Of a DNA stretch of 64,000 bases, positions 12,939 to 26,880 are shown in pieces. The position numbers and the translations under genes were made by a program. The first letter of the stretch is position 1; each line of letters begins with the position of its first letter. The stretch comes from Gymnogyps californianus (lineage: Eukaryota > Chordata > Aves > Accipitriformes > Cathartidae), in assembly GCF_018139145.2 (NCBI RefSeq), contig NC_059471.1:210075494-210139493 (forward strand), written 5' to 3'. The notes under the pieces were generated by a model, which saw only the letters and a list, made by a program, of their open reading frames with translations, did no database searches and was not told the origin of the DNA.

Positions 12939-14489
12939 ACCGTGTTGCTGTTCTCATCCAGGAGAGCACCCACAAATAGCTGTTCAGAGAGCAGACTGAA
13001 AGCTAGCAGGAGTACTGGGAGATCCACTGCTGTGGCTTGTCCTGGGCAAGACAAGGAAAAAGCCAGAAAGGGATTCACGCTGAAGTGCAACAGTAAGCTT
13101 TTCCTAAGAGAATGACAGATTCAAAAAGTATCTTTTTTTTTTTTTTTTTTTGACTGGGGACAAAATCCATCCCCAAATTTTCATGATATAGTAAATAAAC
13201 CTTGGAACATGCTGCTTTCATCCTGCTGAAAAGCTTTGTTTTGCTTCTGAACTTTAGGACAGCATAAAAGATTAGCAAGCAAAGTTTTGAACAGAATAAT
13301 TAAAGTTTAGGAGACAAGATATACCTGTTATCTTACAGTCTTAAAATACTTTGCCATTTTAATTCCTTTTTCACAATCTATTCAGTTCTGGGTTTATCAA
13401 ATAACGGTTTTCACAAACATTACCAAAGGATTCCTGACATGTTCTATTCAGAGATATAAAAAAAAAAAGCCAAGGAGCTCTAAGAATACTGATAAATCCT
13501 TCATTTGATCCAGAACTGTGGTTGTTATTATTATAACACACAGACACATACAAACTTCTGAAATACGTTATATTGTAAACAGATTTTTAAAATACAATCC
13601 TAATGACAGAAGATTGGGAGGGGGAGAAGATCATAACTTTATTTTTATAAAAAGCTCATAATTTTGGTACACTGAAGCCATGCTTTCTGGGACTTCAGAT
13701 GTGGTATCATTAATTTAAGGAACAGCCAAGGACTTCACTCCAGAGATACTGGCACAATCAACGTTCTGTTCTGACCTTTCAAGCCAAAGTATTTGCACAC
13801 ATTTTTTCCTCAGCCTTCCCTTCTGCTTAGAACATCATGCCTGTCTCCGCAAGCCAATTCTTAGAATCTGACAGATGTTGAAGTACTTTATAAATGATCC
13901 TAAAAAATTAAGGCCGCTACTTCTTGATACACTTTAGGTCTGTCCCTGAAGAGTGGTGAGATATTTCTGCAGAGCATATGATATCCCTGGCTCCTTGCGT
14001 CATTATATCTGAGGATGGTCCATATTTTCCCAGAATGCATTGCAGGAGTTTCAGATATCTGAACCAGCCCTGAAGTACAAGCTCTGAGATGTATCAGAGA
14101 CCCAGACTACAGCAAATCTTTAAGCTGCCTAAGATACAGTATGTTTCCCTTTACCATGAGCAGCCAATACCATGTCCTTTAAATATGGAATAGTCTTTTT
14201 CAATAGCCATATATATGAAACCTCCTAACAAATTATCTGAGGGGCTTAGTGATGTTTATGGATATTTGCTTTTACCTGTGAAACCTTATGTCTCTCAAAG
14301 ATAATACAGGAATTTATAACTTCATAATTAATATTGTCTTTTGATTTTTTTTTTACCACTTTTATTTCTGAACTCTGTGAATTTGAAGGAGGCAACCAAT
14401 GAGAAAGACAACAGCAGACATTTCTAAGGTCCTAATTTTTGTGTTTATTATGATCCTTTCAGAGATCCATTTAATGTCCAGTAGTTGAT

Positions 14490-14544
14490 CTCTCTCCCTC
14501 TCTCCCTTCTTTCTCTCTTTTCTTTTCATAAACAAACAAACAAA
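14490..14544. repeat. Pyrimidine tract followed by (AAAC)n
   Basis: A CT-only stretch of about 38 bases is followed by four AAAC/CAAA units. Simple sequence with no associated gene. Confidence 0.8.
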
Positions 14545-17500
14545 GCCCCAAACCTAACAAATAAAAAATAGCTGAATTAAAAGTCTGAATTTCAGAGATT
14601 GCTGACACAGATTCAGAGCACGAAAAGTGGTTTTATGTAGAGGTGAAATATTAAAGCCAGCAAAACTCATCTGAAGCCTGAATTGCGTATTCACGATTAC
14701 CTGTCACCCAATTAGTTCTGGTTATTTTTGGTATAAACTCGAACAGAAATTCAGGCTGTTTTTCTCCAGGTGTGCAGTCTTGCTACCATCTAGTGGCTAA
14801 AATAAATCTTTGCACTATTCTTTCCATGCCGGTATTCAGACCTAAAAAATTTTGGGAGATCTTATATTCATCAGCAAAGACATGACAGGTGAGAAAATTA
14901 TAGAACGGTGCCAAGAATGGAGACCAAAAAGGGGTTTTTTTTAGATAAGTAGGAATGTATGATTTCTTTACAACACAGATATATTGCATAATTGTATTGC
15001 AGGATTTTAGACCTCTACTGATTTCAGAAGAGAAGTCTGGGAAGCATTTTACATTGACTCTTTCTAACGTTCAAGTACCAGCTTAGCAGATCTCACTCCC
15101 AGTCTTCAAAGAAAGACCTAGTGACTTACTCTGATATGGGTAATGAGAACTGATACCTATTGGCAAAAATTCTGTTATACTGGATGTTGGACCTGAACAT
15201 AGATATTGTCTAGAGATTCTTTGTTGCATCCTGGGTTTAACAGCTAGATGTAATCAGTGGAATAAAAATAGAGGGATCCTCCCAGGACACGATGATATTG
15301 TACTGGACAGCAACAAAACGTAACAAATAAACTGCTTAATCGCTGCTCATAGCTCTCTTCAATCTTGTTGCTTCTGCATGGTCAAACTCATTGTCCCTTG
15401 GTGGACAAATAGATCTATTTCTCATTCCATGATGGGGAGAAGCTTTTCTTGAGGATTTTTACTAACAGCTACAATACTGACTATGCCGTCTAGTGACAGA
15501 CATACAAATAAAGAATAAAAGTTGAATTCAGAAATGCTGATTGGTTTGGAGCTTCTGGTAACTCTAGGAAGAGAATCCAGTTATTAAATGAATCTTTCTA
15601 TTTGGTCTTCTGAATTAATCTATGCACATTTAAAACTGAACATAGTGAGTACTTAGATATTTTGAACATACTATTTTTGAGAAGGGTCTGTGATGTGGAA
15701 AACATTATTCACCCAGTTTTTTATGCAAGTCAAAGTAGTGTTTTGGTAGTATCTCAAGGCCATGCTCAAGATCAGAGCCCCACTGTAGCTTTCCTTAGTG
15801 AAGGATTAGCAGCTTTTTAATGCAAGTTCTCTAAGCAAGCCAGAGGAAGGTTTGGCAATAGTTAAAGTTATTTCTAGTTTTACCAGCAGGGAAATCAAGG
15901 CACATAATATTTTACAGAAAGTCTCTGATTCAACCCAGCATAGAGAACAATACTGGTAATTTCCACAACCTTGTCTTCACCACAGGCTCATACACTACTC
16001 TATAGCTGGTTTCAAAAGTGATTTCTTGTGTTAGTAAAGGTGTTTTAGGGTAAATCCTTATTATTCAATGTGATCTGGATGCCAAAAATATTTATTTCAA
16101 GACTGTTTCTACTGTCTTTCAGGATCCCTGAAAACTACAACTGTTAGTGCTTATTTTCTTATGTGTTCCAGACCTTGAAGACTTTGCTTCTTCCGCTAAC
16201 CTTAGGGAAAAGTCTAGCCTAAAGGTAATCGGTAAGTTGAAGTAAATAATGTAAATAAAATAAATGGTGCATTAAGAAATACCACAGGAATAGATGGAGG
16301 AGAATCAACTGCAAACCAATAAAATACATAGGATGAAGAGTGCTCCAGAAAAGTGCGGGAATTAGAGTCTTTTTCTTCCCAAGTTTTAAACATTTGACCT
16401 TATGTGAGTGTTGCTTTCAGCTCACAATAACAGAATGGGCTAGAAATTATGACTAAAATGGAAACATGAAAGTAAGATCAATCACATCTGTAACTCTTGG
16501 CAGGCCAAGATGCACAACCTGCACATGTTCAGTCTCCCTACAGCCTCTTCTGTTGCTGAGCCAGTACCTGAGGCGATGTCCAGTGTATGAAGTCATAAAA
16601 CAAGAGACGTTGTGGAGCTGTACTTGTGCCAGGGAATGTATCACATCGCGCTATTCAGAGTACAATGGTTTTGAACTAGAAAGCCCACACCATAGCTGCA
16701 GGCTCAGGGCTCCTTCTGCCTTATAGTCCCAACACGTACAGCATGCTTCTATGAACTGAGAACAGCTAGTATCTAGCCAGACAATGGACAGAAATATTAG
16801 TTTCATCTAGAAGCTGATAAAGTTGCAGGTCTATCTCAAAGCTAGAGGCTTTCAGGCCTACTAATGTTTGAAGTGCACTATAGATTAATATATTTTTAAA
16901 GAAGCAATCCTCCAAACTAAAAACATCAAGGCAATTTGGCAGTCCATTGTGTGGAAGCTGCTTTGAGGTTAGACAGATTGCCACTGCAGATCCAGCAGCC
17001 TCAATAAGCACTTGATTTTTCTGTGAAAGTCTTCATATTCCAGTATCCAAGAGTCAGGCTTCAGTAGATGGGCACAGACAGCTCACATCTGCATTAGGCA
17101 GGCTGGCGCAGGTCAATAAATGAACAGCACTGGATTTGGTGGAGAAGCTGGTGTAATAATGACAGAAAGCTGTGCTGGAAGGGATCTCCATATTAATCTA
17201 TGCCTTTGCCTGCTGACAGGATCAAGTTCAACTTTGTCATCTGTTAGAGATGCTTGTGTTCACTTTCATAGAAGCTTCCATAGCAAAGAATTTGTAATGT
17301 CCTCAAGAAACTTCTTGTGTTTTACATTGCAAGGCTTTTCTGTAATCTAATCTCAGTCAGTATGTCGGTATTAAGAGAGAAAGGAGATCCTTCCTTTTCT
17401 TTTTTTTTTCCCTGCACATTTTTTAATGTTTGAACATAAGTAAGTCACCCTGTAATTTTCTCTTTGCTGACTAAGCAATCCCAATTAAATATGTGATTTC

Positions 17501-20500
17501 TGTAGGAAAAACAAAAATCCATTCACTTCTTCATCTAATCAAGGTCTAAAGGCATACTGGGATGTGTAGCTCTGACTGCTTTTAATTCTGGAGAGGGACA
17601 GTTGCTCCACATTGTTACAAAGATGAAACTTTAGCTGCCATATTTCTAGTGAAGCCAGACATACCTGGGTTGTGTTCCTTGCTGATAGAAGTCTGCAGAG
17701 CTCTATGAAGTTCCTTGTTCCCAAAGCTACCACAATAACCCAAAACACGGTAAATCACTTTAATGTTACAGAGATATATGTGTATGTGTGTATATTAATT
17801 ATGAGAAATTGAGAAATTCTGATATAAACATAAGTGAACATGAATATATATAGTTTTTACCTTTCCGTCTCAATAACCCTCTATCATTAGGCATTTACAC
17901 CTCAGCTGGTATAAACTGAGTCATTTAAATTCACCTCTGAATCTGACTTGAGTCTGCATTTATCTCGGTTCTCAATTGCCTATGTTTAACATGGCCTTCC
18001 AAGAGAATGACTATGTTTCATGCCCAGGTTGTAGGAGTTTAGAGGAGCTATGTCAGCTCTGAAACTGATATAGTTTTGTTCTGCCTCTGCAGTGAGTTCC
18101 AGGTGTGGCTTTCATGTTTAAACACAAAACCCCCTCTTACAACACCCTGTAGACATATCCATCCTTCTAGCATGTTGGTCTAGTCTCAGTGCTTACTGCA
18201 ACAAGCCGTGCTGCAGAAGTCATGAACTGCTATAAAAGCCTGAATTTGTAGAAGTAAGTCCTCAGTTCAGCTCTGAGCAGAGCTCTGATGGCGGGATCCT
18301 CACCCACCATATGAACTTACACGTCAGCTGGCTGCATTCCCCACAATTCCGCATCTTGCAGGACTGACTTCTGTGTTTGGTGCTCATATATGCAAAGCAG
18401 AGGCTTCAAAACAGACTGAATGGCCTCCCTGTGCCTGCCCCGTGACACTATACCTCTGTAAAAGTGAGTTCCCCTCTCTGAATCTCAGTAGCAAATGCTG
18501 CACTGCCTGTCCTTTGATGCTGCCTTCCCAGCCCAGGTTGAGTCTGCAACTCTCTGCTGCCTCATGGATGGTGCTATTGCACCACTGCACTGCTTTTCTT
18601 CCTTCAGATTGTTCTGGCTGCTCCCGCTCCTTTAATATGACGTCTTTTTTGAACAAAACCACTGGCAGATGGCATTTCTTGTATTATTCCTCCATTGTAG
18701 TTCTCTTTTAATTATAGCAGCATATCATGGTTCCAGGCTTGCACAGAATCTTACTGAAGTGGTAAAGTTGTCTGTATCTTTCATTGACAGCTTGTCTCTT
18801 GCATTGCCAGAGATTTTTTTAGACGCTTACCTAAATTATGGGGATGGAGAAGAAAACAAAGCAGGCTTTCTCCCTCTCAATTATATGATAGAAGTGTCAC
18901 TGGAGTAATATGATGATTATAGGCTGAAGAGAAATTTAAGTTTTTCAGTTCTTGCTAATACTTTTCACAGAGCTAAAATATCCACAGATCTTCAAGGTAC
19001 CCTTCAAACTTTTATCAAGCAAGGATTGTAAGATGCATAGATTTATCATCTCCAAACACAAAGTCAGGGACTAGAGCAAAATTCTTGAGTGTCTTAGTGT
19101 TAAAATAGGTTTCTTAAGGATTTATTTGTCTTTACTGTGTTTAAACTCAAACATTTCTAAGGAGCAATGGTGTTTTTCTATTGTTAAGAGCATAAAGCAG
19201 TAGGATTAAGGAGAAGTGAGAAGGGTATTTAGGCATAAAACTGAAACTGAAATTGATGAAGGCTGAGCCCTTAAATATCTTTTATACATCTGTCTGTTCA
19301 GCTGAAGGAAAACATCAGCTCTGTCCAGAAAAATTACAGGGAGGAACAATCTTTCTCTTAAAATTCATGCAGTTCCAGGATCATTTATAGCAGGCAAATA
19401 TTTAGGTTTTTTTAATTTGTAATTACTATGATAATTTTTCCTTCAGAAAGACATCTGATGGAATCAAGCTGGCAAAAGCAACTGGGTTAAAATCTCACAG
19501 ATTCCAGTTAACGTTTATTCAATGAGAACAAAATGCTCTTCAGCAAAGATTTTTCCTTTTATAATATATTATCCTATCATGCATCTCTGCAATTTAAAGT
19601 GAGATTATACCCAGAGACAACACAACTTAAGAGATATGTGGGAAGGAACTAGACCTTTTGTTTACCTTTGATTAGCAGGTGGGAGAGAGATGATGGATGA
19701 ATTTAGATTGAGCCAACATTACACATAATATTTGGCTTTTACACATTTCCAATAATTAGAATGAGACAGCCTTTCTCTGTTCAAAGATGTTCTATTCATG
19801 AAAGATAACAGACACGTTATATAAAGACTGGCAGATTAAAAGAAGCAAGCAAATAAAGAATATCTGATACTGAAGTAAAAAGTAATTTGCATTCCAGGAT
19901 CTGGCATTCTACTACTTTGTCATCTTGCCAGCATCATTCTTTGATTTTTCATTCTATGAACTGGCCATTGTCCACCCTTTTTTGTCCAAACAACATTAAT
20001 ATACACCAAAGAACAGTACCTTGAAAGCTGGTGGTATCTTCTCAAAGTGAGGCATCTGTGATCCTAACAACTTTAATTCATTCATGAATATTATCTGTTT
20101 AGGTAATGAAGATCAATAAATTTCTGCACAGATGAGCAAAATTTAGTAGAATTAATAGAGTAAACAATTAGAACAATAGTTTGGCAAAATTTCAAAGTGC
20201 ACAGTCAGAGAAGCCTAGTGTGGTGTTTGCCTAATATTATCGCTTTAATAACAACTCCTAGTCCCCCCAAAACAAACAGATTCATGGAGGAAACACGAGC
20301 GCAATGTGGAGATGTGCTGCCACGGAGATTTAAGGCCTCCCTCGCTCCCAGCGTGGCCCTCCATGGTACTGGTTTGGGCCCTGTGCCGTTGCATTCCTAT
20401 GGCCCGTGTGAAAACTGGATGCAGAAAAAAACCCTTGTTTACCAGATCTTTCTGCTCCCTGCTTAATTTTATCATATTCCAGAGAGGAGGTAAGTATTAG

Positions 20501-22381
20501 GAAATAAAAAAATAAAAAAAAAAACAAACTGGGGAAAAACCAAACCAAAACAAAACACTTTTGGAGAGCAAGCTTTCTGAGATGTACACCTACAACTTGA
20601 GGCAGAAGAAAAAATCAAACCATAAGAAGGTGTGAGCTCATTGAAGCTACTGGAGCTACTCCAATCTATATTAGGTCAGAAGCTGTTCTTGCACTGTCAG
20701 ATATCACACTCTATCAAAGAGCCATCACGTACAAGACAAGTATCAAAACTTTTCTGCATTTGCTTTGCTTTAGTCATGTCTGTGTAGTTCTGCTTTGCTC
20801 ACCTCTCACTCACTAAAACTAACTGTTCAGTTCTTTAGGATAATTTTTGTCTGCGTTGAACATATTTTGTTACTTTTTTGTCTGAAATCACATATGAGTG
20901 ATAGCAGAATAAAACCTGAAAAGTTGTGTCAGAATCTGCTTTCTCATTACATTCAGATATTTGTGCCTGAATAGTTTGTGATCTTGTATTCAAGAGAAAG
21001 AGAACATTTTCAGTTACGACTTTTAGAAGAGAGCTGCAGTAACAGCAGATCCCAGAGTCAATAGTAATGGATTTTTGCTGTTCTGATAACATCCTCCTCT
21101 TACGCTCTGTGGAGGTTATAACCCATGTGTGTATCTTTACAAAATCTACTGCATGACTTGTCTGTCTTAGAAAAGATGTTTTCCAAGTACAGCAGGATTC
21201 TTCCAACAAAGGTTATAGATACAGGAAAAAAAATCTTTTTTTTTTTTCCTAGTAATAATCACCTGTCCCTGTTTTGTTTTGTTTTGTTTTTTCTGTCTTA
21301 TTTTCAATACTAGTCTCACAGTTGCTATGCTAAATAGGTAGAATTTGCAGCTGCAGAAGTCAGACAGAGTAACTGACTTGTCCACAGTGAAACAAAGTTC
21401 CAAATACTGGTATCAATTTTATAAGTCTGGAACAGCTACTTCTAGATTCTAGAGTAAGACCTGACAGCCCCAGTTAAGCTGTGGCTTTTCGTGATGTACA
21501 TCACAGTGACTCAGCTGTATTTCTAGTGATTGGGTTGAATGGAAGATCTGATCTCAAGCCTTTTCCTGTAGTTGACTTAATGTTCTTTTCCATCTCTGTT
21601 TTTAACTGCATGTTAAAAAAGAAAATCTCACATTAAAAAAAAAAGGTGATGATTTTCTTTCACAAAAAAAGAAAGAAATAGAACGTATGGAGTCACTTTA
21701 TCACCAAAATCAAAGAGTTGCTAACAATGAGCAATCAATAAGAAACATTTCACTCCTAGAACCCTAGGCAGATTAAAAATCTACCTGAGCATTTTCAGTT
21801 TCCATCATCTGATTGGAAGCAAGACTGTAGACTGAGAAAACAATTCAGCCTTTCTTCTTGAAGACTTTGGAAACTTTTTTTAAAATGTTTCTAAAGTTTC
21901 AAGTTAGAAGACAGATCACATTGTGTCTGTCTCCTCCTCAGATCTCCACATCCATTCAAAATCAGAAGACATTAACTTTTAGTTCAATGGTACTTATTTT
22001 GAAGCTATGTACTTGATCATGTGTAATTCAATAAGTAAATAAGCCAGTTAATGAATTCAGCTATGGTTATTTTGGGGACAAGCCATTATGTTATGATCTT
22101 ACAGCTTTTTGTGGCTTATAATGATAGAAGTTCTTACTTAAGAAAAATCTCAAACCTCAAAATAGTGGAACCTGAATTTAAGAGTCTACTTAGATGCCAA
22201 AGGTCCCACGATAGGCACTGCGAGTCCGGGATTCAATTCCGTTGTCTAAACACCGTCATTTTGTGTCTAAGGGTTTCATTTTACTTCCAGGGCAGATAAA
22301 TTATTGTGCTTGAAGAGTTTCGTGCTGCTTGCTCATTTTATGCTATCTATTGTTGCTAGCAATAAAGTGATTCCTTGCTTT

Positions 22382-22406
22382 CCCCCCCCCCCCCCTTTTT
22401 TTTTTT
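22382..22406. repeat. C14-T11 homopolymer junction
   Basis: Fourteen C are followed directly by eleven T. The exact run lengths should be treated as uncertain because such runs are error-prone in sequencing. Confidence 0.85.
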
Positions 22407-23829
22407 AATTTTCAGAAAACGAGAGTCTACTCTAGGTCCTTCATCATATCTGCCAGGCCTATAAGAAAGATTTTGAAATCCAAAAGTATTTCAAATGTTG
22501 TTAGGTTTTTGCAACTGAACATGCACCACTCCAGAAGAGCACAGCTCTCCCACAGGTCCACTGGCATGTTTACCAGATGCACTGATATCTCAAGTATAGT
22601 TGTTCTTGCAGGCTCCACTGACTGTATTGGCTAGAATGCAATTAACTGTGAGACCTTAGACATCTAGCTTATGTAGACAGCTAAATGTAGGTGTCTTAAT
22701 CTTGAAATGAATCCCACACAAAGTGACAAATTAGTCATTGGTAAATGACAAGTTTATCATCATATGTCATGTATGATTTATATAAAAAGTTAGAATAACA
22801 CTTCATAATTCATTAAGTAAAGTCACTTTTTTTTGAAATAGGGTGTCCCTCAACCTAATTAAAAATATGGTAGATGTGGAAATGGAGAGAAGCATTTGAC
22901 AGGAGTAACTCACACTTTCCATAATTTCCATTTTATATCTCAGTGCCCAAATCCAGAAAATAGAGGGAATAAAAATAAGTTGCTACAGCTATATTTATTA
23001 AAGACCATTACATTGTTATATCTACTTTCTAAAGAATGACGAAAAAGGTGGATGGGAGCTGTGGAGAAAGGAGTGGGAAAAAGAAACAGAAAAACTACTA
23101 TCACTACTTGAGGAAGTGGGAAAGAAAGGAAGAAGAGAGGGAAAGAAAATGTGGCAGACATTTCTCCAGGTCCCTCTGGGAAGAGGTGGGCTGTGCTAAG
23201 CATCTGACTGGTGATAGTAGTTCATACATCCGTGCCTTGGTCATCCACATTAGTAACAAGAATAAGCAACAAACATTAACGTGGATAAAGACTGAGAGAT
23301 AGGATCCAAAGTCACTGAACTGGCAATGTGGAGGTGCTGAGGAACATAATATTTGATGGCTTTGGAGAATGATCTTTGTCTCATGGGAATCATTAGCTGA
23401 GAATTGCAGTTATGCGATTAAAAACTAATCAGCAAGAACACAAAGGCCCAGTGAAGATCAGCAGAACAATGTCAGACTGAGGAACTGTATAACATAAATG
23501 AGGCACCCTGAACCAGATCATCCTGGGACTATCCAAGGAGAATGGTGGGACCATTGTCCCCAGTAGGAAGCCCACCAAGAACTAAGAACAGTCTCTCCCA
23601 GACCACCTTGCAGTCTGAAGGGGTTACTGTCTACACATGTAGAGGCCTTGTTATGGGATACCAGAGGAAGCAGACTTGGGGATTACATAAAACTTTTAAG
23701 GGGTATTTTAAAGCAATTGTGGGAATGTGCGAGACATTGTAGGATGTTCAGGGGAGGACCAAAAGTGGGAAAGGGAGCAGTCAAGGTGGATTAGGAAGAA
23801 TCAGACAGGAAAAAATGGAGAGGAAAGGG

Positions 23830-23837
23830 GATAAAAC
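23830..23837 (+). promoter_or_regulatory. TATA-like box of the LTR-like block
   Basis: GATAAAAC within a purine-rich context, 92 bp upstream of an ATTAAA signal. The spacing fits a short retroviral R region. Confidence 0.35.
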
Positions 23838-23921
23838 AAGCTGGTCATGTGTAAATGTCTTGTTGGTACAATTGTCAGACTGAGCCCTGCATTTCATAAT
23901 CCCAATCTGCCCTGTCTTCTC

Positions 23922-23927
23922 ATTAAA
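23922..23927 (+). terminator. ATTAAA polyadenylation signal of the LTR-like block
   Basis: ATTAAA is the commonest variant of AATAAA. It is followed about 25 bases later by a GTGTGGGTGTG stretch, the expected GT-rich downstream element. Confidence 0.45.
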
Positions 23928-24191
23928 TCCTCTTTCTAATTATTTTCTGTGTGGGTGTGCTCTCTATTCTGACTGGGTATGTGTGAAAGCTGGTGAACTT
24001 TAAGTTGAACTAGCCAGCAAGTAAGATAAAAAGTACCAACTACTGGATAAAAGATATCAGTTTACTAGAGTGCAACTGCAAATCTCCGGGGCTTGTATGT
24101 CTGGGTACCAGCAACTTGGGGGACCAGGACATCTGAGGAGCAGCTACCGGGTAGGCTGAGCATCTAAGGCTCACCATTGGAGTGATTAATA

Positions 24192-24224
24192 TTTTGTGTG
24201 TGTGTATATATTTTTTTTTTTTTT
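24192..24224. repeat. (TG)n-(TA)n-T-run
   Basis: A short TG repeat passes into TATATA and then a run of about 15 T, inside the LTR-like block. Confidence 0.8.
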
Positions 24225-24587
24225 CCTACCGCTGGAATTACATCCCGATAGCCAGAAAGCAAGAACAGGATCAGGCCATCCACACTGTTAATGTTTGTGT
24301 GAGTGCTGTATACGTTTATGTGGGTGTTGGCAATGCACTGCTGTTTGTGTTGGTTGATGTGGCCAGCTGTGCATATGTGTATGCATGCATGCATGTGTGT
24401 GTCTTGTGAATACATACTGCGCCTTGCTACTGGCTGAACCTTGGGACACAAAGCCACAGCAACCTCACATCCATCAGGCTTCTGCTTTCGACTGCCTCAA
24501 ACAAGAAATATGCTTGCCTTTGTGGGGCAAGGCAGGACAAGCTTTCAACTGAGAGAATATGATATTATCAGCTGAGATCAACAGAAC

Positions 24588-26880
24588 TGTGATAATTTAC
24601 CCACTAAAAATATATTCTTCTATTACTGATTTCCACACTTTAAAGGAGGAAGTTGTCAGTTTATTTTTTGAAGGCAGAGGTACTTAGCTTACCTTTTAAT
24701 AACAGTCCTATATGGCTTTCTGAAAAAAAAAAAAAATTTGAAGCAATAATGGCAGTATTTCCATTAACTTGGGTTTGGAATATCCAGAAATAATGCAGTG
24801 TTATTGCTTGGAAGCCTACAACTGTGTCCTTATTCTTGATATGAATATATGAAAACAATAGTAATTGTCTTAGCTTCATATAAAATATAGTATGTTGCTA
24901 CTTATAAATAAGAGGGCAAAAGTGGGCTCTGATGTGATTCACATTGATTCTTTAATATAAAGATATTGCATTTTTTGAAAGAAAGATACACTATGCATGT
25001 CAGTCTTGTGAGAAAGAAGCTATATTTGCTGGCACTGCTATTGTAGCTCAGTTTTTCAATATGTCTGAGGAAATGGTGCTCTGCAGGAAACACTGTGAAG
25101 CTAACCAATTGTGGAAGCCCACAACAAATGCATGTGTGTAGTGTAAGTATCAGAAAGGAATATTTCCCCTCACAGGAATTATTTATTGTTCTGTTTCAGC
25201 TGGCTTTCTCAGGTAATAAGTCAGGATTCAGACAAGTTGGAAAGTACATGGGTAATTTATGATACCAAATGTATTGTAGCTTGGAAGGTCAAAGCCATAT
25301 AAATTGGCAAAACATAGAAACAGTCTTGAAGAAATTACCATTCACCCCTTAATGTTAAAAAAAAAAAAAAAGGACAAAAAAGGGCTTAAAGGCTCTATGT
25401 CATGGCATCAAATCCATTGTTATTTCAAATAAACATATCATATAGATCTCATAAATTGACCTACCTTACTTCAAAAAATGTGAAAGATTCTTTTTCTCCT
25501 GCAACATGTAATGGAATTTGGTTCAATAAATTCATTGGATTATAATAAAAAAATCTAATGTTTAGAATTCTTCTAATTTCTGTCAAAAATTTACCCTTGA
25601 CATGTTTGCTCTTGTGCCAGCATTGCCCACTAATATGCATGGGCATTTTTCCATTTTTTGATGGTTGCTTCTATTTCTTCAACTATTACAACCCCTTTCA
25701 GCTGTTTTTTTTTTACTTAAATAAACAAGACTTGTTTGGGCCTTGGGTCTGCATAGATCTGCACAGCCATGTACCGGCAACGATTGAAAAGCTCTTTCCC
25801 AGCTCCATGGAAATGAAGTATAACTCAGTTCTTGTCTCAAATACTTTTAAGCTAGTTAGTACGCAACTATTCTATTCTCAACCTCTGAGTCCTTCATTGC
25901 ATCAGTTCTAATAAAAGAGCAAAAGGCAACACAGTTCTACTGACTTTCAGAGTATTACAATGAGTTGTACCAGCTCAGTGTCCTACGGTGATGCAAAATT
26001 TTAGTAGGAAGGGGCTGACTGTTTCTGAAACTTGAATCTGTTGTGATTCTAGGAATATGCTTAATTGAATTTAGTGCAATGAGAACTTTCTTGCTTTTGA
26101 TGCATGCCCAGTATTTCAAGATGTCTGCTGGTAGAGAGTTGGTTTGGGTGGGAGTCTGAAGAAAGGCCATTTCAGGGCTGATAAGGCTGAATTCCTGGTA
26201 AATGCAGGCAACTTTCTTTAAAATGCCGCACTTACAGTCCAGGCAACATGAGGAGTTTCTGTAGATGCACTTTCCTGTGTTCATTTAAATGGAATTGATG
26301 TTCTGCAAGCCTCATTTTGCCCCTCATAGCTAAATGCATTGTCGAACAAGATTGGAAACTGACAACAGCAGTGACAGATTTATTCTATTTATTAGGTCAG
26401 TTGTCACTCTTTGGCAGCTTTCCCATTCTCAAATTATCTTCAGGATACAAAGTAACTAAGGTGGAAGAGAGTAATTTATCTTCAGTATGGGTTATGGACC
26501 TGAAATTTTTCACAATCATTTTGTTTGAGATGGATTTGTTTGCACACTGCACTGATGGTTATATTCTTCTTTCTTTATTAAGATCAAGAACCTGCAGGTA
26601 TGAAGCTTAAGAAGTCCATTTCCCCTTGACAGCTTCACCTTTCCACAGGGACTGAGGTGCTATCTTCATCTTCAGCCCTTAATGGGGTTGTCTGTTTTCT
26701 TCACTTTGGGAACAATAGTTTCCAAAGCGATTTTAGAATCAAGCAGACAGGCAACCAACCAGTTGTCGGTTATCAAACAGCAAGCATCCTGTGTGTGCTA
26801 AGGTAGACCACGGGATAAAATGGGGCTTCTTGGGTTGTAAAATGAATTAGTCCTTCCATATGATCTTACTGATAAATTTA
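24588..26880. other. AT-rich non-coding DNA
   Basis: Nothing recognisable apart from A- and T-runs (24722-24735, 25357-25371). Open frames (117 codons at most, 25558-25911 plus) lack motifs or splice context. Confidence 0.6.

Larger units (their letters stand above)
12939..23399. other. AT-rich non-coding DNA with simple repeats
   Basis: No gene or transposon family was recognised. Visible simple sequence includes a T-run at about 13131-13151, a pyrimidine tract at about 14490-14527 followed by (AAAC)n, and (GTTTT)4 at 21271-21292. A C14/T11 run lies at 22382-22406 and a purine-rich tract at about 23038-23160. Open frames reach 124 codons (20835-21209, minus) and show no motif. A few slightly more GC-rich pockets (18280-18660, 20280-20450) are open in several frames on both strands, which argues against coding. 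Confidence 0.6.
23400..24583 (+). mobile_element. Probable LTR or LTR-like interspersed repeat, boundaries uncertain
   Basis: The block has the arrangement expected of an LTR. A TATA-like GATAAAAC (23830-23837) is followed 92 bp later by a polyadenylation signal ATTAAA (23922-23927), and then by a GT-rich stretch (about 23948-23962) of the sort that directs cleavage. The text around it also resembles repeat sequence I recall from bird genomes. A TG dinucleotide at 23486 and a CA ending at 24583 are flanked by a matching 4-bp GAAC (23482-23485 and 24584-24587), which could be a target duplication. However, 4-bp matches are common by chance, and similarity may begin earlier, near 23400. It contains (TG)n and (TGCA)n tracts and no protein-coding remnant. 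It could instead be a unique transcript end. Confidence 0.42.

Noticed and set aside
22210..22245. tRNA T-arm-like sequence (GGATTCAATTCC)
   Set aside because: The flanking bases do not form a 5-bp T-stem, and no D-arm, anticodon arm or acceptor stem could be placed upstream.
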